NCBI GenBank assembly: GCA_919902515.1
Contig: CAKKRD010000008.1
Coordinates: 1-45,417 of the forward strand
Direction: 5' to 3'
Length of the DNA stretch: 45,417 bases
Source of the DNA: Nitrosomonadaceae bacterium
Lineage (GTDB): Bacteria > Pseudomonadota > Gammaproteobacteria > Burkholderiales > Nitrosomonadaceae
Part shown: positions 21,602 to 29,391 of the stretch, one piece after another
Numbering within the stretch: the stretch's first letter is position 1
How the letters are laid out: every line of letters begins with the position of its first letter
Program-made: the position numbers and the translations under genes
The notes under the pieces: model-generated
Told to the model about the DNA's origin: nothing
The model's database searches: none
The model's input: only the letters and a program-made list of their open reading frames with translations

Positions 21602-22378
21602 ATGTGCCATCGATGTGACCGAAAAAATATAGATCAGCAAAATTCCGGACAAGATCCAAGCAAGCGCTCGTTTCTCAAGCTGACTGCTGTTTCCGCCATC
21701 GGCTTGGGTTTTGCCAGCGCGGGCATTGCAACAGCTCAGGAAAAGAAAACCGCCAAGACTTACACCAAAATCCCGCCCAAACCTGAGAACGTGCTGACAC
21801 CCGACCAGGCCCTGGAAAGACTGATGGAGGGTAACGAGCGTTATGTTGCCGGCAAGTCGGCGCCACTGGATTTCCATGATGTCCAAACGGCTTTAATCAA
21901 GGGGCAAAACCCTTATGCCACTATTTTGGGTTGCTCCGATTCCAGAGTCAGTCCTGAACATTGCTTTGATGAGGCTCAGGGCGATCTGTTTGTAGCCCGG
22001 GGCGCCGGTAACTATCTGACGAATGATAATATAGCTACATTGGAGTATTCAGTCGCCGTATTGAATACACCGCTGATCATGGTACTGGGTCATGAAGGCT
22101 GCGGCGCTGTCAAAGCGGCGATCGATGCCGTCGATAATCATAAAGATTTCCCTGGCCATATCCAGCTGTTGGCCAGTGCGATAGCGCCAGCAGTCAGGGC
22201 AGTCAATGATACCTCCAGTGATCGATTAATCAATGTGACCAAGAGGAATGTCATCATGACTGTTGAAAGACTCAGGACTAAAACGCCCATTCTAGATCAC
22301 TATCATGACCATAAGAAAATTCGCGTCGTTGGCGGGTTGTATCATCTGGATACTGGCAGGGTCGAGCTGATAGCTTAA
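21602..22378 (+). CDS. Exported beta-class carbonic anhydrase
   Basis: Interconverts CO2 and bicarbonate. The 258-residue protein has the beta-class zinc and catalytic residues: Cys111, Asp113 and Arg115 in CSDSRVSP, then His164 and Cys167 in GHEGCGAVKAA. The N terminus is extended by about 60 residues with PSKRSFLKLTAVSAIGLG, a Lys-Arg variant of the twin-arginine signal followed by a hydrophobic stretch and a likely cleavage after GIATAQ. It is therefore probably a periplasmic enzyme, possibly sent out folded with zinc. An AAGGA ribosome site precedes the ATG. Lower G+C than purL and nnr, and it opens the accessory region. Confidence 0.93.
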   Translation: MCHRCDRKNIDQQNSGQDPSKRSFLKLTAVSAIGLGFASAGIATAQEKKTAKTYTKIPPKPENVLTPDQALERLMEGNERYVAGKSAPLDFHDVQTALIKGQNPYATILGCSDSRVSPEHCFDEAQGDLFVARGAGNYLTNDNIATLEYSVAVLNTPLIMVLGHEGCGAVKAAIDAVDNHKDFPGHIQLLASAIAPAVRAVNDTSSDRLINVTKRNVIMTVERLRTKTPILDHYHDHKKIRVVGGLYHLDTGRVELIA

Positions 22379-22696
22379 ATGTAGTTTCTCATAACGTTGC
22401 TCACCATTAAATCGAGGCGCGACGGCGGCTTTGCGGGATGGGATGCACGAAAGGCGAGGACACGAATGATCGATCCCCTTCGCTCCGATCCTGACACCGC
22501 AGACCGCCCGCAACGCACTGCCTCATAAGGATTGCGGTAACGTATCCTCTTCTCTTAACACACTCCCTCGTTACTGTTTTATTGAAGTTCGGCCAGTGAC
22601 GATCTGGCCGAGTTTCTTACCCTGCCGTGCTATGATTACGTTGACTGATAAATGGGTTCTGGGAAGTTCCAAACTGATGGCCAGGGGAGTTATGTC
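22379..22696. other. Intergenic region with hairpin, carbonic anhydrase to CBS gene
   Basis: 318 bp without a supported gene. A perfect 7-bp stem, CGGCCAG (22590-22596) and CTGGCCG (22604-22610), with a 7-nt loop is followed by a short T-containing run, and may be a weak terminator. A TATGAT hexamer at 22631-22636 is a possible -10 box for the CBS gene, without a clear -35 box. The frame that reads into the CBS gene from 22652 is not family-like. Confidence 0.4.
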
Positions 22697-23131
22697 ATGA
22701 AGACCGTAAGACAATTACTGCAAGGTAAGGGCTACGAGGTTGCGAGCATCGGGCCGGACAAACCGGTGTATGACGCCATGCAATTGATGGCTGCCAAGAA
22801 CATCGGCGCACTACTGGTGCTGGAAGCCGGAAAATTGATCGGCATCATCACTGAAAGAGATTATTCCCGTAAGGCACATTTGCTGGATAAATCCGTACGA
22901 GACATTCTGGTAAAAGAAATCATGACCAGCCAGGTGGCGTATGTGAGTCCCGACTACACTGCCGAGGATTGCATGGCGTTGGTTACCGAGATGCGGGTAC
23001 GCCATTTGCCGGTGCTGGAAAATGATCAGGTAATCGGCATTATCTCCATCGGCGACTTGGTCAAGGACGCCATCTCCGACCGGGAATTCGTCATCCACCA
23101 GCTCGAACGTTACATATACGGAATTCGCTGA
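22697..23131 (+). CDS. Tandem CBS-domain protein
   Basis: 144 residues made of two CBS motifs and little else. The first (about 8-65) contains PDKPVYDAMQLMAAKNIGAL and GIITERDYSRK; the second (about 75-130) contains AEDCMALVTEMRVRHLPVLE and GIISIGDLVK. Stand-alone CBS pairs bind adenosine nucleotides and act as energy or redox sensors, but the partner is unknown. The start at 22697 (MKTVRQLLQGKG) is chosen from family alignment and the upstream AGGGGAG; an ATG at 22652 would add 15 unlikely residues. Confidence 0.92.
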   Translation: MKTVRQLLQGKGYEVASIGPDKPVYDAMQLMAAKNIGALLVLEAGKLIGIITERDYSRKAHLLDKSVRDILVKEIMTSQVAYVSPDYTAEDCMALVTEMRVRHLPVLENDQVIGIISIGDLVKDAISDREFVIHQLERYIYGIR

Positions 23132-23163
23132 TTGAAACAGAATTGATGGTTTCTGCCATGGAA

Positions 23164-24144
23164 TCAGGCAGCCGCGTCAGGTTCATTAAGCCGCGCCAGA
23201 ATCTGGTGGCGCGCTGCATCCCGTAGTTGCAATGCCGCTTGCCAGTCGTGTCCTGCCGCAAGCAGAGGCTCGCCAACTAGCACTTTCAGCTCACTGCGGC
23301 GTGGTTGCCACTGCCCGGCGCACAGCAAGGAGCGGGTGCCGATCAGAGTGACCGGCAGCACCGGGGTGCCGGATCGCGCAGCAACCAGAAATGCCCCCAA
23401 TCTGAACGGCAGCAGGTGGCCTAAGGATTTGGCTTGGTCAACCGTGACAAGAATGCTGGCTTAGGCATTGGCGATGATGCCGGCGATGCGCCGCATGTGA
23501 TCCTCAATTTGCAAAGGACGCGCTGGCGGGTACAGCGGCACCGGCACGCAGCCGGCGTAGAGCGCACCATAGAAGGCGGCGAAAAATCCGCGCCCAGTGG
23601 GCAACATGATGGCTACCCGGTCGCCAGAGCTTAGCCCATGCTGGTGCAGACCGACAGCTAGTAATGCCCTAGCTTGCTCCTGCAGCATGCGATAGATGAT
23701 GTTCTCGGTGCGCTCCTCTTTGTCATAAAGCGTGAGGTGCATCCGCTCGGCGTGCCGCGTGACATGCCAGTCCAGTATCTCGATCAGCGTGGATGCAGCT
23801 TGTGGCGGATGGTAGGCTTTTACTTCCGCAAATACTGGTGCTCCAGCTGGGGCGGACGTCTCGGCACTCACGGTGCCTACTATCTGCCTGAGCAAATCAC
23901 GCGGCGTCTCGGCATCAACAAATGTTTTTTCGCCCAGCTTTGCCCCCAGTTCGCGCTCGATGCGGACCAGCAACTCCACGCGCGCCGGGCTGTCCACACC
24001 GAAGTCGCGCTCCAGCAAATGACCCAAGCCCAGATGTTCCGCATCCTGTACATTCAGCCGCAGCTTGCGGGCAAGATCGCGCACGATGCCAAGCAGCCGC
24101 TCCGCGTCGCTTTGTGAGTCTGGATGGGGCGGTGGCGTTTGCAT
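23164..24144 (-). pseudogene. Relic of an ACP / acyl-AMP ligase / PlsC acyltransferase fusion
   Basis: One reading frame covers three family fragments. Residues 1 to about 85 are an acyl carrier domain (carrier site GVDSPARVELL, Ser retained but the usual Leu replaced by Pro). It is followed by the N-terminal part of a fatty acyl-AMP ligase (GDRVAIMLPTGRGFFAAFYG, VPVPLYPPARPLQIEDHMR). Codon 228 is TAA (23461-23463), where ligases continue through the same segment; the same frame then reads ASILVTVDQAKSLGHLL and switches to the C-terminal end of a PlsC acyltransferase (PFRLGAFLVAARSGTPVLPV, GTRSLL). The ligase core and the PlsC N-terminal half are missing, which fits a large in-frame deletion with a nonsense mutation. 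A GAGGAA site precedes the ATG at 24144. Confidence 0.8.
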
Positions 24145-24357
24145 GTCGCGCGATTCCTCGCACTGAAGTAGGAGAGGTGGAAGGTTCATACCATGCTGGG
24201 TTTCCTGCTTTAAGCGGCATTGCGGGCGCAGATTACTTCCTGCCCTGTCAAAACACTATGCACCGACAGCTCGGTAAGTCACAGCACACGGATGAGCGCA
24301 GCGGATGCGAACCTAGTAATAGTAGCCGCTGCAACCCCTCTCCTTTGAAACCGGAGA

Positions 24358-24657
24358 TCAGTGCGGTGCAAACGTCAGGCAGCTGATCTCACCCTTGCTG
24401 CGCCCAACCCGGATGTTCTCGGTTATGCATTCAAAGTCATCGTTGAACTTGCATGCTTCAACCTTGCAGGCGCCAATCCCAGCCGTGCGCATGGCAGCTT
24501 TGGTGTGATTTCTGTTGTCGAAGAATGTGTCACAGCCGGGATGCACCCCATCGCCGATGGTGATGGCCCGAGCGTGGCAGTCGCTGTTGAGGTTGTATGC
24601 GCACTCAGTCACGCTGCACTCGGAAACGAGGGGTGTTTCGATGGTAATGGTTTTCAT
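24358..24657 (-). CDS. DUF1540 protein, two cysteine-rich repeats
   Basis: 99-residue protein with two copies of the DUF1540 pattern. The first copy is CSVTECAYNLNSDCHARAIT, then GDGVHPGCDTF; the second is CKVEACKFNDDFECITENIR, then GEISCLTF. Four cysteines per copy suggest a small metal-binding module. Start at 24657 is supported by CAGGAGAATTC upstream; the open frame extends to 24804 without family-like sequence. Function is unknown. It lies head-away from the relic ligase gene, next to a gene-poor stretch. Confidence 0.85.
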   Translation of the reverse strand: MKTITIETPLVSECSVTECAYNLNSDCHARAITIGDGVHPGCDTFFDNRNHTKAAMRTAGIGACKVEACKFNDDFECITENIRVGRSKGEISCLTFAPH

Positions 24658-25102
24658 CTGGAATTCTCCTGTTGCGTGAAAGAAGAAAGTAATGGGACAA
24701 GTGAAACTCCGCAAAAAAATCTGTGGAGAAGAGGACTGCCGGACAATGCCTGCGCGAAAATATTCCTCTTCCTTATGCGTAGACATTCTGGGGCAAGATT
24801 TCAAGGCAAAAATGAAGTCTTGGTTGAAGTATGACCTCGATTTGCAAGAAGCGTCCCAACGCTATGCTGACATAATCGACATTTTTTTACATGGCGCTGT
24901 TGCGCATGTCACTTCTTATTCTTTGATAATGCTTTCCTCGCTTATCGTCATGTCGCTTTGTCGTTGAGTATAGTGGACCCCAATTTCCGGACGATAATTT
25001 ATATCGTGCCGGATCAATAATGCTGTGCTATAAAAAAATAACCGAACTGGCCGGAGGTAATGTGCGCGCTCCGGCATTCGGCCTAACGAAAAGGAGGTCG
25101 CA
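24658..25102. other. Gene-poor stretch with possible insertion-sequence remnant
   Basis: 445 bp with no supported gene; a plus-strand frame at 24692-24967 lacks a ribosome site and family features. An imperfect inverted repeat at 24986-25013 (TCCGGACGATA and TATCGTGCCGGA) lies beside TGGACCCCAATTTCCGGAC, which resembles the outer end of some IS3-family elements. No transposase fragment is seen. A strong ribosome site (AAAGGAGGTCG) at the right end belongs to the next gene. Confidence 0.35.
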
Positions 25103-25447
25103 ATGCGTATTTCATCTATTTATCCAATCCTCGGCGCCGCGCTGTTCGCTTACTCACAGATTAGCCTTGCAGAGAGTGCATCCATCAAGATCACTTCCCC
25201 CACGGACGGCGCTAAGCTTGATGCCATAGCCCAGAATAAGGTTGTCTATGAAGTCATGCCAGGGCCCAAGGGCGACCATGTCCACCTTTACGTGGATAAC
25301 AAGGAAGCGGCCATCCTGCGTCAGCTCAAGGGCAGCTACGCACTGGAAACCCTGGCGCCCGGCAAGCACGACATCTGCGTCAAGGTCGTGGATAAGGGCC
25401 ATACGCCCATCGGCGTGGAACAGTGCGTCAAGGTGACAGTCAACTAG
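25103..25447 (+). CDS. Small exported protein of unknown function
   Basis: 114 residues with a clear signal peptide (basic start, hydrophobic core to about residue 20, cleavage likely after SLA-ES). The mature part of about 90 residues is beta-rich and contains ASIKITSPTDGAKL, GDHVHLYVDNKEAAILRQLK and two cysteines (DICVKVVDKGH and EQCVKVTVN) that could form a disulfide. It looks like an immunoglobulin-like periplasmic domain. The ribosome site is nearly perfect. It is followed after 5 nt by a membrane protein gene, so the pair probably acts together. Confidence 0.8.
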   Translation: MRISSIYPILGAALFAYSQISLAESASIKITSPTDGAKLDAIAQNKVVYEVMPGPKGDHVHLYVDNKEAAILRQLKGSYALETLAPGKHDICVKVVDKGHTPIGVEQCVKVTVN

Positions 25448-25452
25448 CCCTC

Positions 25453-25866
25453 GTGGATATACAAAACCTGGCCTATGCGGTCATCCAGGTAGTTCACAAT
25501 TTCGGCGCCGTCGCCGTTGTCGGCAGTGCGGTCTACGCATTATGGCCGGGGCCATGGCAAGCAGAGATGCGCAAACCGCTGGCATGGGTAATGCTGGCGG
25601 GATGGGCCGCGCAAGCTGCCAGCGGCGGCGCCTTCGGCGGAGTCAGTTGGCTTTATTACGGACGCTTTCCGGATATCCATGGCATCGCAGTCGCCGCGCT
25701 GTTGATCAAGATGGTATGCGCCGCTGCGGGATTCATACTTGCCGCCGCGTATCTCTATAGTGGCATCGCGTGGAGCGAGCGGGCACAGCAAGCCACTTGG
25801 CGCGCGCTCGCTACGCTGGCTGCGACGGCGCTGACCGCCGCTGCGTTCCTGAGGTGGTTTTCCTGA
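25453..25866 (+). CDS. Four-helix inner membrane protein, unknown function
   Basis: 137 residues from a GTG at 25453 (VDIQNLAYAVIQVVHNFG), with four hydrophobic segments at about 8-30, 42-62, 74-97 and 112-132. A His in the first helix (VVHNFG) and another near the second loop (FPDIHG) may be functional. An ATG at 25423 would make 147 residues but overlaps the upstream gene by 25 nt. The pair of a small exported beta protein and a helical membrane protein recalls CopC/CopD-type arrangements, but no such motif is seen and no function is claimed. Confidence 0.7.
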   Translation: MDIQNLAYAVIQVVHNFGAVAVVGSAVYALWPGPWQAEMRKPLAWVMLAGWAAQAASGGAFGGVSWLYYGRFPDIHGIAVAALLIKMVCAAAGFILAAAYLYSGIAWSERAQQATWRALATLAATALTAAAFLRWFS

Positions 25867-26484
25867 GAAGCCGGTGCAACCTTGTACCCATAAACTACGT
25901 AAAAAACCACGGGGTCTTGATAACATGCGCTGGCTCTACGCTTCTGCTAGCGCCGCCTCGGACAAATCCACCCCTTCATAGATCGTGGGAGGCAATCGTT
26001 TCAGGCAGGGTGCCCGGTAGCGTGCATTGCCGCAACCCAGATCCAGTAGGCAGTTCCGTCCAGGCTCATTGCGCAACCACAGAAGTTCCTCAACCCTGGC
26101 ATAGATATCCTGATGACACATAAGAAGTATAGGATCTACCATCGTTTCCATCGTTTTCGATTGTTATCTCAACAAACATCGTAACCTGGTCTACCGGGTC
26201 TATAATGTTAAAAATGCAACGCAACGAGCGCCCGATTTTACCGCAATCCCCTTGAGATAAGGCTTCGCGGCGGCTGCTTTGCCGGCTTGTCTCATGCCTT
26301 TTAACGAAGGGAATTGGCCATTCGAATCTTCGCCGCACCGGCACTCATCGCGCAAAGCCGCAGTTGCGTCCCACGTGGAAATTATTCAGAGGTTACTCGG
26401 GAAAGGTTGAGGCGAGAGGGCAGCCGTATAGAACCATCTAGAACCATCGCATGCATCGCGTCTGGCAATTGAACGAAAAATTAC
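25867..26484. other. Gene-poor stretch with a methyltransferase remnant
   Basis: 618 bp between the membrane protein and the large fusion gene. Apart from the truncated methyltransferase there is no supported gene. A TATAAT hexamer at 26201-26206 lacks a matching -35 box on the plus strand. A tandem 10-bp repeat (TAGAACCATC twice, about 26430-26449) precedes the fusion gene. Confidence 0.5.
25936..26151 (-). pseudogene. Truncated class I SAM-dependent methyltransferase
   Basis: 71 codons from ATG at 26151 to TAG at 25936. The sequence holds the N-terminal helix region, the SAM motif LLDLGCGNARY and the acidic turn YEGVDLSEAALAEA, then stops where the second half of the Rossmann fold should begin. 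The frame after the stop continues into sequence antisense to the membrane protein, so the rest is gone rather than shifted. A complete enzyme would be about 200 residues or more. This is a decayed or partly deleted gene. Confidence 0.7.
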
Positions 26485-29007
26485 ATGTCTATGCAGAAAC
26501 CACTCGTTCTTATCACTGGTTCGGAAGGCAGAATCGGCAAGGCAATTGCAGCAACGCTGGGCGACGATTATACGGTCATCGGTTTCGAGCAAAAATGCGC
26601 CACTGGTTCAAACTGCATTACCGTCGATATATCGTCTGATGAGGCAATGTCGAGCGCATGCGAACAACTACGCCAGCACTATGGGCAACGGATTGCGTCC
26701 GTCATTCATCTGGCTGCCTTTTACAATTTCTCCGATGAGCCGGATCCTTTGTATGATGAAGTCAACGTAAAGGGGACGCGGCGGTTGTTAAAGGCGCTTG
26801 AAGCATTCAACGTCGAGCAATTCATATACGCAAGCACTATGCTGGTGCATGCGCCTACGGCGCCAGGCTTGCCGATCAACGAGGAAGGGCCTCTTGAGCC
26901 AAAATGGCCCTACCCCCAATCCAAGGTAGCGGCGGAAAACGAGGTGCGTACTCATCACGGACGCATTCCGTTCGTGATATTTCGCTTAGCCGGAGTCTAC
27001 ACCGAGTGGGGCGAAGTGCCCTCGCTGAGTACTCAGATTCAACGTATTTATGAGCGGCAGCTTCAGAGCCATGTATTTCCCGGCAACCCTTCTCATGGTC
27101 AGTCCTTTGTGCATATAGATGACGTAGCGCGTGCATTTCGTCAAACGGTCGAGCGGCGCGCGCAATTGCCTGAAGAAGTTACGATGCTGATCGGTGAGCC
27201 AATCACGGAAAGCTATGAGGGGCTACAGAACTTGATGGGGCAGATGATTCATGGCGAACCCTGGAGTACGCATCAGGTGCCAAAAACGGTTGGAGTTGCC
27301 GGTGCATGGCTGCAGAACAAAATGGAAGACGTTATTCCCGATGCCATTGATCGCGGGATCGAACCCTTCGTCAAGCCTTTTATGGTGGCATTATCGGACG
27401 ACCATTTTGAACTGGATATTTCACGCGCCAGGAAACTTCTGAATTGGAGACCCAGGCATACGTTACGCGAAACATTGCCAACAATTACCGGGAATCTGAA
27501 ACGTAACCCGGAAGCCTGGTACAAACGCAATAAAATTCCTCTGCCGCGATGGCTGGAAGACGTTGAAGAAAGCGCCATTCCGAGTATGACGCTAATCGGC
27601 GACAGCCGTGAACAAGAACGTCGCGAGCACAGGGAAACTATTTGGTGCCACTTTGCCAACATCGCGCTTGGATTGTGGTTGATATCGAGCCCCTTTGCTT
27701 TTGGACTTGCCGGATCGTGGATGGAAGCCGGGATCCTGGCATCTCCAACCCAGCGCGGCTTGCCTTTGTCAGACACGTGGATGACGGCAAGCGATGTGAT
27801 CACGGGCCTGTTGATCATGATTTTTGGTTTTCTGTCACTTTCGCGTGACTACGGCTGGGCCCGATGGATCACAGCGTTACTGGGTGTCTGGTTATTTTTC
27901 GCGCCGCTTTTTTTCTGGACTCCGAGCGCGGCAGCCTATGCCAATGATACGCTGGTTGGCATGCTCGTCATTTTGTTCGCAGTGGTGATTTCACCGCCCC
28001 CCGGCATCAGTCCGGTTGCCCGGATGACGGGTCCCGACGTGCCGCCAGATTGGAGCTATAGTCCTTCCGGAATGATCAATCGAACACCGATTGTAGCGCT
28101 TACGGTTGTGGGATTACTTATTTCGCGTTACATGGCCGCATTTCAGCTGGGCCATATTGATCGTGTCTGGGATCCATTCTTTGGCGATGGTACCGCGCGC
28201 ATCATTACGTCCGAAGTATCGGAGGCTTGGCCGGTCGCAGATGCGGGATTGGGTGCAGCAGTGTATGTGATGGAAATTGTCACTGGCGTTATCGGCGACA
28301 AGCGGCGCTGGCGTACGATGCCATGGATGGTGCTGTTTTTCGGTATTCTGATCGTGCCGCTTGGGGTGGTCAGTATTTACTTCATTATTATCCAGCCCAT
28401 TGTAATCGGCACGTGGTGCACCCTATGCCTTATCGCTGCGGCAGCCATGCTGCTACAGATTCCATACTCTTTCGATGAAATCCTGGCAACACTGCAGTTC
28501 CTGAAAGACCGGCGGCAGAAAGGAAAATCGTTGTGGCACGTTTTATGGCATGGAGACACAATGGAAAATGGCAAAATGGACGATACAGACGAATTTAGTG
28601 CATCACCCATCACCGTGCTGCGTCAAATAGTGCTAACCGGCGTTCGCTTTACGTGGACTATGGTGGCAAGTATTGCCATCGGTATCGCACTGATGTTTAC
28701 ACGCATCATCTTTGGTACTTCCGGGACGGCTGCAGACAATGATCATGTGATCGGTTCGCTTGTCGTCACGTTCTCGATCATGGCATTGAGTGAAGTAGCG
28801 CGCCCGCTGCGCTTCGCGAACATCCTCTTCGGCGGCTGGCTGATTGCGGCGCCCTTTCTGTTAATGGGCTATTCGAGCTTGGCTGCCGCAACAAGCGTAA
28901 TAGCTGGCGTGTTATTGATCCTGCTTATACTGCCACTCGGGCCGATTAATAGCCATTATGGCGCGTGGGATCGATGGATCTCGATCGGTACGGTTAAGAA
29001 GAATTAA
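26485..29007 (+). CDS. SDR epimerase / SPW / VKOR-like membrane fusion protein
   Basis: 840 residues in one frame. Residues 1 to about 345 are an extended short-chain dehydrogenase/epimerase domain: nucleotide loop GSEGRIG (12-18), substrate-side STMLVHAP and catalytic pair Tyr143/Lys147 in YPQSK. From about 388 come paired helices with the SPW pattern (WLISSPFAF at 398, then GVWLFFAPLFFW, and a third copy GGWLIAAPFLLMG at 783). Residues about 535-675 resemble vitamin K epoxide reductase, with TSEVSEAWPVADAG and the active-site CxxC Cys645-Cys648 in WCTLC. The loop cysteine pair that shuttles electrons in most bacterial VKOR is not visible. An epimerase acting beside a membrane thiol-quinone module is unusual. 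Start at ATG 26485; ATG 26491 is possible and the ribosome site is weak. Confidence 0.85.
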   Translation: MSMQKPLVLITGSEGRIGKAIAATLGDDYTVIGFEQKCATGSNCITVDISSDEAMSSACEQLRQHYGQRIASVIHLAAFYNFSDEPDPLYDEVNVKGTRRLLKALEAFNVEQFIYASTMLVHAPTAPGLPINEEGPLEPKWPYPQSKVAAENEVRTHHGRIPFVIFRLAGVYTEWGEVPSLSTQIQRIYERQLQSHVFPGNPSHGQSFVHIDDVARAFRQTVERRAQLPEEVTMLIGEPITESYEGLQNLMGQMIHGEPWSTHQVPKTVGVAGAWLQNKMEDVIPDAIDRGIEPFVKPFMVALSDDHFELDISRARKLLNWRPRHTLRETLPTITGNLKRNPEAWYKRNKIPLPRWLEDVEESAIPSMTLIGDSREQERREHRETIWCHFANIALGLWLISSPFAFGLAGSWMEAGILASPTQRGLPLSDTWMTASDVITGLLIMIFGFLSLSRDYGWARWITALLGVWLFFAPLFFWTPSAAAYANDTLVGMLVILFAVVISPPPGISPVARMTGPDVPPDWSYSPSGMINRTPIVALTVVGLLISRYMAAFQLGHIDRVWDPFFGDGTARIITSEVSEAWPVADAGLGAAVYVMEIVTGVIGDKRRWRTMPWMVLFFGILIVPLGVVSIYFIIIQPIVIGTWCTLCLIAAAAMLLQIPYSFDEILATLQFLKDRRQKGKSLWHVLWHGDTMENGKMDDTDEFSASPITVLRQIVLTGVRFTWTMVASIAIGIALMFTRIIFGTSGTAADNDHVIGSLVVTFSIMALSEVARPLRFANILFGGWLIAAPFLLMGYSSLAAATSVIAGVLLILLILPLGPINSHYGAWDRWISIGTVKKN

Positions 29008-29152
29008 CGGCCAGGGCATGACTTATTATTCAGAGAATCCGTAGGCATTAGGCCGCAGGCATGACTGACTAGCTGCTAAAAAATGAATGCTGGCGCAGCG
29101 CATGGTTTTCCAAAGCCCAATCCGTCCCACTCAACTAGAAAGGAGAATACCA

Positions 29153-29272
29153 ATGTCCGTGCTCGTAACCCCTCCCGCTCCCGACTTCACCAAGCCCGCC
29201 GTCCTGCCCAATGGCAGCTTCAATGGGGTTTTCAATTTCCATAAATGGAAAGAAATTGTACAATTGTACTAA
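29153..29272 (+). pseudogene. Truncated 5' copy of the peroxiredoxin gene
   Basis: 39 codons. The first 30 match the downstream peroxiredoxin closely, beginning MSVLVTPPAPDFTKPAVLPN against MSVLVTLPAPDFTKPAVLPD, with a few changes. After FNFH the frame continues with an unrelated tail (KWKEIVQLY) and stops. The catalytic Cys is absent. Its own ribosome site (AAAGGAGAATACCA) is intact, so a short peptide might be made, or the unit may act only as a second upstream promoter. Confidence 0.85.
29258..29269. promoter_or_regulatory. 12-bp perfect palindrome GTACAATTGTAC
   Basis: Perfect palindrome just downstream of the truncated copy and about 30 bp before the second leader unit, followed by TAATAATAATA. 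Its place upstream of a stress gene makes an operator possible, but no known peroxide-regulator consensus is clearly matched. Confidence 0.3.
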
Positions 29273-29391
29273 TAATAATATTGGGTATCCTGCTGTATGC
29301 ATGACTGGCTAGCTGCTAAAAATGAATGCTGGCGCAACGTATTATTTTCCGAAACCAATTTCGGCCCACTTAACCAGAAAGGAGAATACCA

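Noticed and set aside
24692-24967. Plus-strand frame of 91 codons beside the DUF1540 gene
   Set aside because: No ribosome site or recognisable domain; it lies in the leader region of the DUF1540 gene.
25540-25926. Minus-strand frame opposite the four-helix membrane protein
   Set aside because: Basic, low-complexity shadow frame with no domain, antisense to a well-supported gene.
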